Source: Clostridia bacterium
GTDB taxonomy: Bacteria > Bacillota > Clostridia > Lutisporales > Lutisporaceae
Reading direction: 5' to 3'
NCBI GenBank assembly: GCA_029256365.1
Contig: JAQSYB010000065.1
Location: forward strand, 1-8,863
DNA length: 8,863 bases
Made by a program: the position numbers and the translations under genes. This document shows positions 1-5,333 of this stretch, piece after piece; within the stretch, counting starts at the first letter, position 1; each line of letters starts with the position of its first letter. The notes below the pieces were generated by a model. It ran no database searches. It saw only the letters and a program-made list of their open reading frames with translations, and was not told the origin of the DNA.

Positions 1-1
1 T

Positions 2-79
2 GAAACCTTACGAACGCAAATTATTCCTTATTGTAAAGAGTTAGGTGTAATATATACTATCCGTATCCCGTCATTCTGA
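2..79 (+). pseudogene. Possible 3' remnant of an aldo/keto reductase (partial)
   Basis: An open frame enters from the left edge and stops at the TGA at 77-79, about 25 residues in all. It contains IIPYCKELGV, which resembles the stretch of aldo/keto reductases that normally continues into a YSPL-type motif. Here the resemblance ends after that stretch, the frame stops shortly afterwards, and the stop lies inside the dispersed repeat at 70-96. If the match is real, the roughly 100 C-terminal residues of an aldo/keto reductase are missing, so the gene is truncated or frameshifted. It could equally be the ordinary end of an unrelated gene. A second frame is also open from position 3 to a TAG at 42-44. 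The call rests on one short motif. Confidence 0.22.
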
Positions 80-96
80 ACGCAGTGAAGAATCTT
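70..96 (+). repeat. Dispersed repeat, half-copy
   Basis: The 27 bases from GTCATTCTGA to GAAGAATCTT match the left half of the two elements at 8682-8752 and 8814-8863. From the second GTCATTCTGA base onward the sequence is the same as in the right-hand copy. The AAGATCCTTC half that completes the palindrome in the other copies is missing, so this is a truncated or decayed element. Confidence 0.8.
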
Positions 97-111
97 TCTT
101 TTGGGGGCTAT

Positions 112-155
112 ACAAAAACAAAAATCGCCATACAGTCTATCCTGCATAGCGATTT
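112..155 (-). terminator. Intrinsic terminator, minus strand
   Basis: The 14-nt arms 122-135 and 142-155 pair with two mismatches around a 6-nt loop. Read on the minus strand the stem ends in GGCGATTT and runs into TTTTTGTTTTTG, a good U-tract. No U-tract follows on the plus strand, so it stops minus-strand transcription, presumably of the short unit starting near 290 and of any YitT readthrough. Confidence 0.65.
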
Positions 156-164
156 CTAAACTAC

Positions 165-212
165 ACAGGCACAAGCAAAAATGACACTTGCGCCTGTTTA
201 TTACGGCACAAA
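165..212 (-). other. Alternative hairpins (three-segment switch)
   Basis: In the minus-strand RNA, GGCGCAAG (plus 187-194) can pair with the upstream UUUGUGCC (plus 205-212, 8 bp with two G-U pairs). It can also pair with the downstream CUUGUGCC (plus 168-175, 8 bp with one G-U pair). The downstream option extends to an 11-bp stem (165-175 with 187-197) with one non-Watson-Crick position. The two pairings exclude each other. The upstream segment begins 4 nt after the stop codon of the 16-codon ORF, so a terminating ribosome would cover it. Confidence 0.4.
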
Positions 213-216
213 TGCT

Positions 217-267
217 TTAACTCGGGCTCGGGCAGTTGTTTCGTTGTGTTCTATAGTTGTAAGTCAT
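217..267 (-). CDS. Small ORF, 16 aa, leader peptide or small protein
   Basis: The translation is MTYNYRTQRNNCPSPS, ending in TAA. I do not recognise the peptide. It is polar, has two Arg and a single Cys, and shows no hydrophobic segment and no run of one amino acid that would mark a classical amino-acid attenuator. Evidence for translation comes from position. A consensus sigma-A promoter lies just upstream, the predicted 5' leader is about 24 nt, and AGGTGG (plus 275-280) sits 7 nt before the ATG. The stop codon is followed at once by the alternative hairpins. It is too short for codon statistics, so the start signals carry the call. Confidence 0.4.
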   Translation of the reverse strand: MTYNYRTQRNNCPSPS

Positions 268-296
268 AACAATACCACCTAATAGAAGTTTTTACC

Positions 297-325
297 ATTT
301 TACTCTTTGCCAATAGAATTGTCAA
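297..325 (-). promoter_or_regulatory. Sigma-A promoter of the short minus-strand unit
   Basis: On the minus strand TTGACA (plus 320-325, 6 of 6) is followed after 17 nt by TAAAAT (plus 297-302, 5 of 6). This is the closest match to the housekeeping consensus in the window. It starts 17 bp downstream of the YitT stop codon, so it serves a separate transcript. The predicted start is near 290. Confidence 0.7.
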
Positions 326-342
326 GGGAGATTTTTGGCTTA

Positions 343-1176
343 TCATTCAACAAATCCGTTCCCCACCACACCAATGCTTTCATTGATATACATAAAGCAC
401 TTTGGATCTGTATTTTTTACATATTCCTTCAATGTGATCAGCTCAGAATTGCTTACCAGGGTTTTAATCAGCATCTTTTCTTCATGGTTGTATGTTCCAA
501 GACCCTTTATAAAGGTTGCCCCACGCTTGAGATCCTTATGTATAAATGCTGTGATCGCCTCATACTGATTCGAAATGATTGTTACCTCGTAGTCCCTTCT
601 AAAGCCAGCCACTATGAAGTCTGTCACCTTGCCCGATATATAAATCGACATCATGGAATATAATATGTTATTCAAGGATGAATTCGGCAGCAGCAAGGAG
701 GATGAAACAATTATGGTATTAAGTATTGTAAAAAACAATCCAATAGAAATACCATACTTTTTCTTCAGAAAAATTCCCACAAGAGCTTCTGGTCCATTTG
801 CCACACCCAATCTCAATACGATTCCACCGGATATTCCGAATAATACCCCTGAAACCAGTACCGCTGGCACCACATCTACATTTAATGCAGGCAGCATCCT
901 CATTATACCAAGTAAAATTGTAAAAAAAGCAAAGCAAGTAAACGCATAAATAATTTGTTTTATGCCAAAGGTTATATACGCCCAAATCAATATCGGAAGA
1001 CATAATATAGCCAATATGATTTGGATATTTATCGAGTACCAAATTGCAATAACAGTAGCAATGCCCCCAAGGCCTCCAGCGATTAGATTGCTTGGCAAAA
1101 GCACATTATTGAAAGAATATGCACCTATCAGCGCACCTAAAAACAAAATTGAAACAGTTTTTATATATTTTATCAT
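343..1176 (-). CDS. YitT family (DUF161/DUF2179) membrane protein
   Basis: A 277-residue integral membrane protein, close to the usual YitT-family length. Hydrophobic segments lie at about 7-25, 31-47, 51-70, 75-93, 103-120 and 143-163, with a glycine-rich stretch LIAGGLGGIA at 31-40. The soluble C-terminal part (about 195-277) is a DUF2179 domain with the typical order: a TFIKGLGTY segment near 221-229, EEKMLIKTLVS at 232-242, LKEYVKNTDPKCF at 249-261 and a closing GNGF. The molecular role of the family is not established; transport has been proposed. The ATG is preceded by GGGGTGGTC in minus-strand sense at suitable spacing. The gene is divergent from DUF3231 across about 200 bp and has no terminator of its own before the small unit downstream. 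Confidence 0.93.
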   Translation of the reverse strand: MIKYIKTVSILFLGALIGAYSFNNVLLPSNLIAGGLGGIATVIAIWYSINIQIILAILCLPILIWAYITFGIKQIIYAFTCFAFFTILLGIMRMLPALNVDVVPAVLVSGVLFGISGGIVLRLGVANGPEALVGIFLKKKYGISIGLFFTILNTIIVSSSLLLPNSSLNNILYSMMSIYISGKVTDFIVAGFRRDYEVTIISNQYEAITAFIHKDLKRGATFIKGLGTYNHEEKMLIKTLVSNSELITLKEYVKNTDPKCFMYINESIGVVGNGFVE

Positions 1177-1226
1177 TATATGACCACCCCAAATTCAACT
1201 TCTAATGTAATATCTGCTACAGCCAT

Positions 1227-1255
1227 ATTATACAGCAGCAGCCTCTTTTATGAAA
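1227..1255 (-). promoter_or_regulatory. Candidate promoter of the YitT gene
   Basis: On the minus strand a perfect TATAAT (plus 1227-1232) lies 50 bp upstream of the ATG. Seventeen nt further upstream is TTTCAT (plus 1250-1255), a poor -35 element. The -10 box is convincing and the -35 is not. Confidence 0.35.
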
Positions 1256-1292
1256 TAATCTTTTGAAGTATAAAATAATATATTCTAGCTTT

Positions 1293-1321
1293 GAATAATA
1301 GCCTGTCCTCCAGCATACATA
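1293..1321 (+). promoter_or_regulatory. Candidate sigma-E (mother cell) promoter of the DUF3231 gene
   Basis: GAATAAT (1293-1299) matches the sigma-E -35 consensus KMATATT at 6 of 7 positions. After exactly 14 nt, CATACATA (1314-1321) matches the -10 consensus CATACAHT at 7 of 8. The predicted start near 1328 leaves a leader of about 50 nt before the ATG at 1379. No better sigma-A promoter is visible in this gap. The consensus is AT-rich, so chance is not excluded. Confidence 0.4.
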
Positions 1322-1378
1322 AATTCAGTAATTTTGGGGAATACAAAAATTGATAATACTATTGTAGGAGGTCTTAAA

Positions 1379-2392
1379 ATGAATATTACTCATGATACGC
1401 AAAATATACTGCTGACTGCTGGTGAAACGGCAGAGCTCTTCAATGCTTATATCAATAATAGTGCTTCAAAATGTGTCTTATCTTACTTCATTGAAAAAGC
1501 CCATGATCCTGAAATTAAATCAGTATTAAAAGTTTCATTAGATGCATCCAATAAAGTGGTCGAGCAGATTGCTAATATATTTAAAACAATAAATCATCCC
1601 CTGCCAAGAGGCTTTACAATGGAAGACGTCAATTTGAAGGCATCAAGCTTATACTCTGACCGTTTTATGCTTACCTACGTTAGATATATGGCTAAATTCG
1701 GATTAACGAACTATGCTGAAGCGCGAGGTTCATGTACTCGGGCTGATGTCCGTGATTTCTTTAATCAATCCATAAACACCACCATAGAGCTTTTTAATAT
1801 GGCAGATGAGGTTATGTTGGGCAAGGGTCTGTTTATAAAAGAACCTAATTTACCCATACCGGAAATAATAGATTTTGTTGATAAGAAAAGCTTTCTCAAA
1901 GGTTTTTTTGGTGAAAAAAGACCTCTTAACGCCTCTGAAATTAGTCGGTTAAACTTGAGCTATCATAGGAACTCCTTAGGAAAAGCATTTCTCACAGGGT
2001 TATGCCAAAGCACGAGGAATAAGGTAATAAAGGACTACTTATTAAGAGGGATAGAAATATCAGAAAACCATATGGAAACCATAGGCTCCGCCCTAAAGAA
2101 AGCTGACCTAACTGTTCCAACATGCCTTGATACCGAAGTAACAAATTCAACAGAAACCGTTTTTTCAGATAAATTGATCCTATTCCATGTAGTTGTATTG
2201 GATGCCTTAGGGCTTGCAATTACAGGCATTTCCTTATCAAGAGTGATGCGGCACGATTTATCACTAGTGCTTACTCGTTTTATGTCTGACATCGCTTTAT
2301 ATGCAGAGGATGGCTTTCATATCATGATTGATAATAAGTGGTTTGAAAGAATGCCTGAAGCCGCAGATAGAAAAGAACTATTGGAAGTTTAA
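1379..2392 (+). CDS. DUF3231 family protein (two tandem domains)
   Basis: The protein has 337 residues, made of two diverged copies of the same helical domain (roughly 5-165 and 185-335). The copies can be lined up on the parallel stretches SDRFMLTYVRYMAKFGL (93-109) and SDKLILFHVVVLDALGL (263-279). Each copy then ends in a helix leading to a Pro-containing tail (LPIPE, 158-162; ERMPE, 323-327). This architecture is typical of DUF3231 proteins, which are common in spore-forming Firmicutes. Their function is unknown and a ferritin-like helical bundle has been suggested. I chose the ATG at 1379 because AGGAGGT (1366-1372) lies 6 nt before it. A TTG 45 nt upstream in frame has no comparable site. 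No signal peptide is visible. The 3' end overlaps the convergent alkD-like gene by 15 bp. Confidence 0.88.
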   Translation: MNITHDTQNILLTAGETAELFNAYINNSASKCVLSYFIEKAHDPEIKSVLKVSLDASNKVVEQIANIFKTINHPLPRGFTMEDVNLKASSLYSDRFMLTYVRYMAKFGLTNYAEARGSCTRADVRDFFNQSINTTIELFNMADEVMLGKGLFIKEPNLPIPEIIDFVDKKSFLKGFFGEKRPLNASEISRLNLSYHRNSLGKAFLTGLCQSTRNKVIKDYLLRGIEISENHMETIGSALKKADLTVPTCLDTEVTNSTETVFSDKLILFHVVVLDALGLAITGISLSRVMRHDLSLVLTRFMSDIALYAEDGFHIMIDNKWFERMPEAADRKELLEV

Positions 2393-3073
2393 GCTCTCAG
2401 CCTCCATCAATATCGTCTTTTTATCTTTATCAAATTTCTCAATGGCATACCGCAATGAAATCCTCGGCATTTGGCTCTTATTTGTTTTTAGGTATTCAAA
2501 GACATCCTCTGGTTTGACAGTTGATAGCACCTTTAGCATCCAGCCATAGCCTTTTAAAACCAGATGATGTTCATCCTTCATCAATCGATCTGCTATCAGG
2601 AAGGGAAGCTGCTCTGTCAGCTTCCCCTTTTTAATAGGATAAATGAGAATCACAGCAGCTCCCCTCCTAACCCAGAAATCCTTATGTTCAGTCCATTCAA
2701 GTATATTTTCAAAGAAGCTGTTGTATTGAAGCAACAGCTCTCCAAATGCATGGGTACAGAAATCATCGCAATCGCCCCAGCTTCTAACATACTTCTTGAG
2801 CCAACCTTCAAATATATAGAAGGTTTCCTTCTTATATTGTTTTTTCATTCTAAAAGCCCAGTCATAGGCAACTACGCCCAATGCCCACCTTCGTTTCTCC
2901 AGCAGCTGCTCACAAAGCTCCAATACATTCTCAAGACCCTTGTCCTCAATTAGTTTAAAAACATTGGCAGACATTGCTCTTACCATTCCAGTAGTTAAGT
3001 CTGGTTGCTTTGACAATTCAACCAAACGATTTTCTAATTCATTGATTACATCAATATTTAACAACTTCGCCAT
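2378..3073 (-). CDS. DNA alkylation repair protein, AlkD-like HEAT-repeat glycosylase
   Basis: A 231-residue all-helical protein of the AlkD/AlkC (HEAT-like repeat) family, whose members excise alkylated bases such as N3- and N7-alkylpurines from DNA. SWGDCDDFC (98-106) gives the W-x3-D spacing (W99, D103) expected for catalytic residues of the family. FWVRRGAAV (133-141), KGYGWMLK (174-181) and MPRISLRYAIEKF (202-214) are family landmarks. The start MAKLL is chosen because GAGGTGG (plus 3079-3085) sits 5 nt upstream of its ATG. The frame stays open 35 codons further but that extension lacks a good site. The length suits a single-domain family member. It is divergent from the SGNH gene and convergent with DUF3231. 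Its C-terminal third carries, on the opposite strand, the terminator of the DUF3231 transcript. Confidence 0.9.
   Translation of the reverse strand: MAKLLNIDVINELENRLVELSKQPDLTTGMVRAMSANVFKLIEDKGLENVLELCEQLLEKRRWALGVVAYDWAFRMKKQYKKETFYIFEGWLKKYVRSWGDCDDFCTHAFGELLLQYNSFFENILEWTEHKDFWVRRGAAVILIYPIKKGKLTEQLPFLIADRLMKDEHHLVLKGYGWMLKVLSTVKPEDVFEYLKTNKSQMPRISLRYAIEKFDKDKKTILMEAESLNFQ
2603..2632 (+). terminator. Intrinsic terminator inside alkD, plus strand
   Basis: A perfect 9-bp stem GGGAAGCTG/CAGCTTCCC (2603-2611 with 2618-2626) with a 6-nt loop is followed by CTTTTT. On the minus strand no U-tract follows the hairpin. It lies 211 bp beyond the DUF3231 stop codon, and no other terminator is visible before it, so it most likely ends the DUF3231 transcript. 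The same bases encode alkD residues around KKGKLTEQLPF (148-158). Confidence 0.7.
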
Positions 3074-3141
3074 TGGTACCACCTCAATTTCTTGATACTT
3101 TCTATTTAACTCCTGCCTTATTCTACCATTTATTGCACGAA

Positions 3142-3170
3142 ATAGTAACTTCAAATTTAACATATCACAA
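3142..3170 (-). promoter_or_regulatory. Candidate promoter of the alkD-like gene
   Basis: On the minus strand TTGTGA (plus 3165-3170, 4 of 6) is followed after 17 nt by TACTAT (plus 3142-3147, 4 of 6). The -35 bases coincide with the -35 of the divergent sigma-K-like promoter of the SGNH gene, so the two could not be occupied together. A second minus-strand TTGACA (plus 3227-3232) has only a weak -10, TAATCT. Confidence 0.3.
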
Positions 3171-3194
3171 TATTTCAAAGGTCAGCATAATATA
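3166..3194 (+). promoter_or_regulatory. Candidate sigma-K promoter of the SGNH hydrolase gene
   Basis: CACA (3166-3169), 16 nt, then CATAATATA (3186-3194) is a full match to the sigma-K pattern mACm-N16-CATAnnnTA. The predicted start near 3201 lies about 50 nt before the ATG at 3251. The same arrangement, with the same flanking bases, stands before the HD-GYP gene at 3955-3983, which makes chance less likely. Confidence 0.55.
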
Positions 3195-3250
3195 CAACAG
3201 GAGATTAGACAAACTATGCAGCTTTGTCAATATATAGTGAGGTGTGTTCT

Positions 3251-3940
3251 ATGTACAGGTTGTTGCCTTTTTTATTTCTGGCCTATTTGGCCAGTGAATA
3301 TCGAAGTTACTCATCATCAAAATATTTAGCCTTAGGTGATTCACTGTCTGTTGGTGTAGGTGCCTTTCTAGGGCGGGGCTATACTCGCTTATATTATAAT
3401 TGGCTGATATGCTCTGTAAAATATCGATGGTTAAGCTATTGCAATCTTGGTGTTCTTGGCTGGACAAGTAAGGACTTGCTAGATGCCGTCACCATAAACA
3501 ATAACTATAGAAATGCCATCACAAACGCTTCCATTATAACCATCTGCATTGGAGGCAATGATATATTAAAAAATAAGTATTCTCCAAATAAGCTAAATCA
3601 GGTTCTGGAGTGCTTTCAATATAACCTCTATGCATTGTTAAAAGAAGTTCGATGCCTAAACAACCACTGCCATATCTATATCATGGATATTTACAACCCT
3701 TATCCTATTCATCATGAACTGCATGACGCTGCAGAAGCTTGGGTTACAGCTTTTAACCGCACAATAAGGAGTACATTGAGAAATTATGAGTATCATATAT
3801 CTGGTGTTGCAAATGTTTATGCCGCCTTCAAAGGCAATGAATACTGCTATACCTTGATAAAATATAATAATGTACATCCAAGTACCTTAGGTTATCAAGT
3901 AATATGTGACTGTTTTAAGTCAATTACAACCATGAAATGA
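3251..3940 (+). CDS. SGNH/GDSL-type esterase/lipase-like hydrolase
   Basis: A 229-residue SGNH hydrolase. Block I is YLALGDSLSVGVG, with the nucleophile at S31. Block II contributes G70 in LGVLGWTS, and block III is GGND (101-104) with N103. Block V is NNVHPSTLGY with H209. The Asp that normally lies three residues before that His is Asn206, so the catalytic triad looks incomplete. Residues 1-14 are hydrophobic, but the catalytic block begins at about residue 25, leaving little room for a cleavable signal. The ATG follows GAGGTG (3239-3244) at 6 nt; a TTG 27 nt upstream is less likely. Bacillus subtilis LipC is an SGNH esterase of the spore coat. With the sigma-K-like promoter here, a coat or germination role is a reasonable inference. 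The substrate cannot be read from the sequence. Confidence 0.88.
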   Translation: MYRLLPFLFLAYLASEYRSYSSSKYLALGDSLSVGVGAFLGRGYTRLYYNWLICSVKYRWLSYCNLGVLGWTSKDLLDAVTINNNYRNAITNASIITICIGGNDILKNKYSPNKLNQVLECFQYNLYALLKEVRCLNNHCHIYIMDIYNPYPIHHELHDAAEAWVTAFNRTIRSTLRNYEYHISGVANVYAAFKGNEYCYTLIKYNNVHPSTLGYQVICDCFKSITTMK

Positions 3941-3954
3941 TTTTTTTATGATAT

Positions 3955-3983
3955 CACAAACATATGGGCTGATTCATAATATT
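3955..3983 (+). promoter_or_regulatory. Candidate sigma-K promoter of the HD-GYP gene
   Basis: CACA (3955-3958), 16 nt, then CATAATATT (3975-3983) matches mACm-N16-CATAnnnTA except the last, weakly conserved base. It starts 15 bp after the SGNH stop codon. Together with the 3162-3194 copy it gives the shared pattern ATATCACA-N16-CATAATAT. The predicted start near 3990 leaves a leader of about 57 nt. That leader includes a small inverted repeat, ATAGT-AA-ACTAT (4007-4018), of unknown meaning. Confidence 0.5.
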
Positions 3984-4046
3984 CTATATACAGATCTTCA
4001 TTTTCTATAGTAAACTATTCCTATACAAAAGCAGAAGGGAGTTATT

Positions 4047-5261
4047 ATGAGTAATAAAAAATCAAATTCAAATAACTTGTATTATACGAAAAAGTTAATT
4101 AGTGAGCTCGTTTCTGGTGATATTATACTTCATCCCGTTTTTAGATCTGATGGACTAATGCTGATAAATAAAAACAAAGCGCTTTCTACATCCTTAATCA
4201 GTATGATGAAAAAACATGCTCCAACAACTGCATTGGTTCTTGTGACATCCTCAAAAGAAACCCTACAAAGCTTCGAAGAGAATCATATTTCTAATACGGA
4301 TGAGTTTACACAAGATTATAAGCTTATTACAACAAATCTGGATAATTACAACAATACACCTGCAGAGCTCTTTCAGTCCGTACAACAAGAAATCAAAAAT
4401 GATATTTCAATTGATAGGGGACAAAACTATCAAGCTTCCTATGGAAATAACTTCTTTACAGATTTATTATCCAACTATCCTCTGTGGGTGAAATTAGATA
4501 GCAAATTGGAATCCGAACAATTAAAAGAAAGAGCAAGACTTGTAAAGCTTGAATTATTAGAAGCTATGAACACAAACAAAACCTTTGTGCAGCTTTTCAA
4601 TCGCATTAAGGAATATGACGATGTATTGTTAATACACAGCATCAATACGATGTGTCTTTCACTTATGATTGGTTTGGCTTTGGAATTGAGCAACAGTGAA
4701 TTGTTTGATTTAACAATTGCAGCTTTGTTTTCTAATGTAGGATTTATCGAAACAGAAAAAGCAGATTTTCTGAGCTTCTTGAAAAGTCATGAGCATATTC
4801 ATACCGAGCTTAAAAAGCATCTAGAGAGCTTCTCGGAAATGACAGTTAATTTTCCTGAGCTGCGAAAGAAATCCATCGTATATGGAATCTTAGACCATCA
4901 TGAGTATTTTAATGGCAAGGGTTATCCCAATGGTAAAAAGGGTAATGAAATCAGCTTGTTTGGCAGGATTCTATTTATTGCGCATAATTATGATGAGCTG
5001 GTAGGCGGATATAATTATACCATAGGTCTTCATCCCCTAGATGCTTTAAGAGTGATTTATGAAAATGTTGACAATAGATATGATCAAAACATCTTGAATA
5101 TATTTATGTACCGTACTACTTATTTTAAACTAGGGGAACCAATCTCATTACCTAACATTCAAAACGGTGTAATTATTGGATTTGACGATTTTGTCCACAG
5201 TCCCCATTTACCTAAAATAAAGCTGGAGAGTGGCAAAGTCATTAATCTTGCAAGTAACTAA
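4047..5261 (+). CDS. Degenerate HD-GYP domain protein
   Basis: A 404-residue HD-GYP-like protein. The N-terminal part (about 15-60, with SELVSGDIILHPVF) resembles the short domain that precedes many clostridial HD-GYP domains. The HD-GYP core spans about 180-360. It keeps H197 (HSINTMCLS), H284-H285-E286 and the GYPNG signature (292-296). The HD metal pair of the usual AALLHDIGK segment is S229-N230 (AALFSNVGF). The usual DG before GYP is N289-G290, and the Asp of the usual VADVYDAL is H313 (IAHNYDEL). It therefore probably does not hydrolyse cyclic di-GMP like canonical members; it may bind a nucleotide or act as a scaffold. The C-terminal 45 residues resemble the small all-beta tail of clostridial HD-GYP proteins. 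AAGGGAG precedes the ATG. The sigma-K-like promoter suggests late mother-cell expression. Confidence 0.85.
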   Translation: MSNKKSNSNNLYYTKKLISELVSGDIILHPVFRSDGLMLINKNKALSTSLISMMKKHAPTTALVLVTSSKETLQSFEENHISNTDEFTQDYKLITTNLDNYNNTPAELFQSVQQEIKNDISIDRGQNYQASYGNNFFTDLLSNYPLWVKLDSKLESEQLKERARLVKLELLEAMNTNKTFVQLFNRIKEYDDVLLIHSINTMCLSLMIGLALELSNSELFDLTIAALFSNVGFIETEKADFLSFLKSHEHIHTELKKHLESFSEMTVNFPELRKKSIVYGILDHHEYFNGKGYPNGKKGNEISLFGRILFIAHNYDELVGGYNYTIGLHPLDALRVIYENVDNRYDQNILNIFMYRTTYFKLGEPISLPNIQNGVIIGFDDFVHSPHLPKIKLESGKVINLASN

Positions 5262-5281
5262 ACCCAATGATTATTAAAAAT

Positions 5282-5328
5282 AAGGCAGTTCACAGTTCCC
5301 TATGTAAAAGAGAACTGTGAACTGCTTT
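5282..5328. terminator. Bidirectional intrinsic terminator
   Basis: A perfect 14-bp stem (5285-5298 with 5312-5325, arms GCAGTTCACAGTTC and complement) extends to 17 bp with one G-U pair, around a 13-nt loop. On the plus strand it runs into TTTGAATTTTA; on the minus strand into TTATTTTTAA. It lies between the convergent HD-GYP and PLP genes and can end both. Confidence 0.85.
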
Positions 5329-5333
5329 GAATT

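Larger units (their letters stand above)
112..290 (-). ncRNA. Predicted short structured transcript of about 180 nt
   Basis: The promoter at 297-325 and the terminator at 112-155 define a self-contained minus-strand RNA downstream of the YitT gene. In order it carries a leader of about 24 nt, a ribosome binding site, a 16-codon ORF (217-267), an alternative-hairpin region (165-212) and the terminator. I do not recognise a known riboswitch or ncRNA family in it. It could be a small-protein mRNA, a leader whose target lies beyond the left edge, or a dual-function RNA. Against a classical attenuator, no upstream segment clearly complementary to the 5' arm of the terminator is visible, and no minus-strand gene follows within 1-111. 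Confidence 0.4.

Noticed and set aside
37..159. A plus-strand frame open from 37 to a TAA at 157-159, reading through the repeat.
   Set aside because: It has no start codon with a ribosome binding site and passes through the repeat and a minus-strand terminator. It is probably random.
307..663. A 118-codon plus-strand ORF opposite the end of the YitT gene.
   Set aside because: It is antisense to a recognised DUF2179 domain, has no supporting start signals, and its protein resembles no family I know.
1901..1923. GGTTTTTTTGGTGAAAAAAGACC, a hairpin-like A/T-run palindrome in the DUF3231 gene.
   Set aside because: It lies in the middle of the coding region, with weak A-T pairing and no following U-tract. 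It encodes a FFGEK stretch between the two domains and is probably codon-driven.
2564..2953. A 129-codon plus-strand ORF inside the alkD-like gene.
   Set aside because: It is antisense to alkD, which has clear family motifs, and shows no recognisable domain or ribosome binding site. It is a shadow of alkD coding sequence.
3216..3329. A 37-codon ORF rich in Cys and Trp, with AGGAGA 11 nt upstream, overlapping the start of the SGNH gene.
   Set aside because: It overlaps a well-supported gene in another frame. Its Shine-Dalgarno would fall at or before the predicted transcript start, and its composition looks like an out-of-frame reading.
4007..4018. ATAGT-AA-ACTAT inverted repeat in the HD-GYP leader, as a possible operator.
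   Set aside because: The arms are only five AT-rich base pairs. A chance match is likely, so it is mentioned only in the gene entry.
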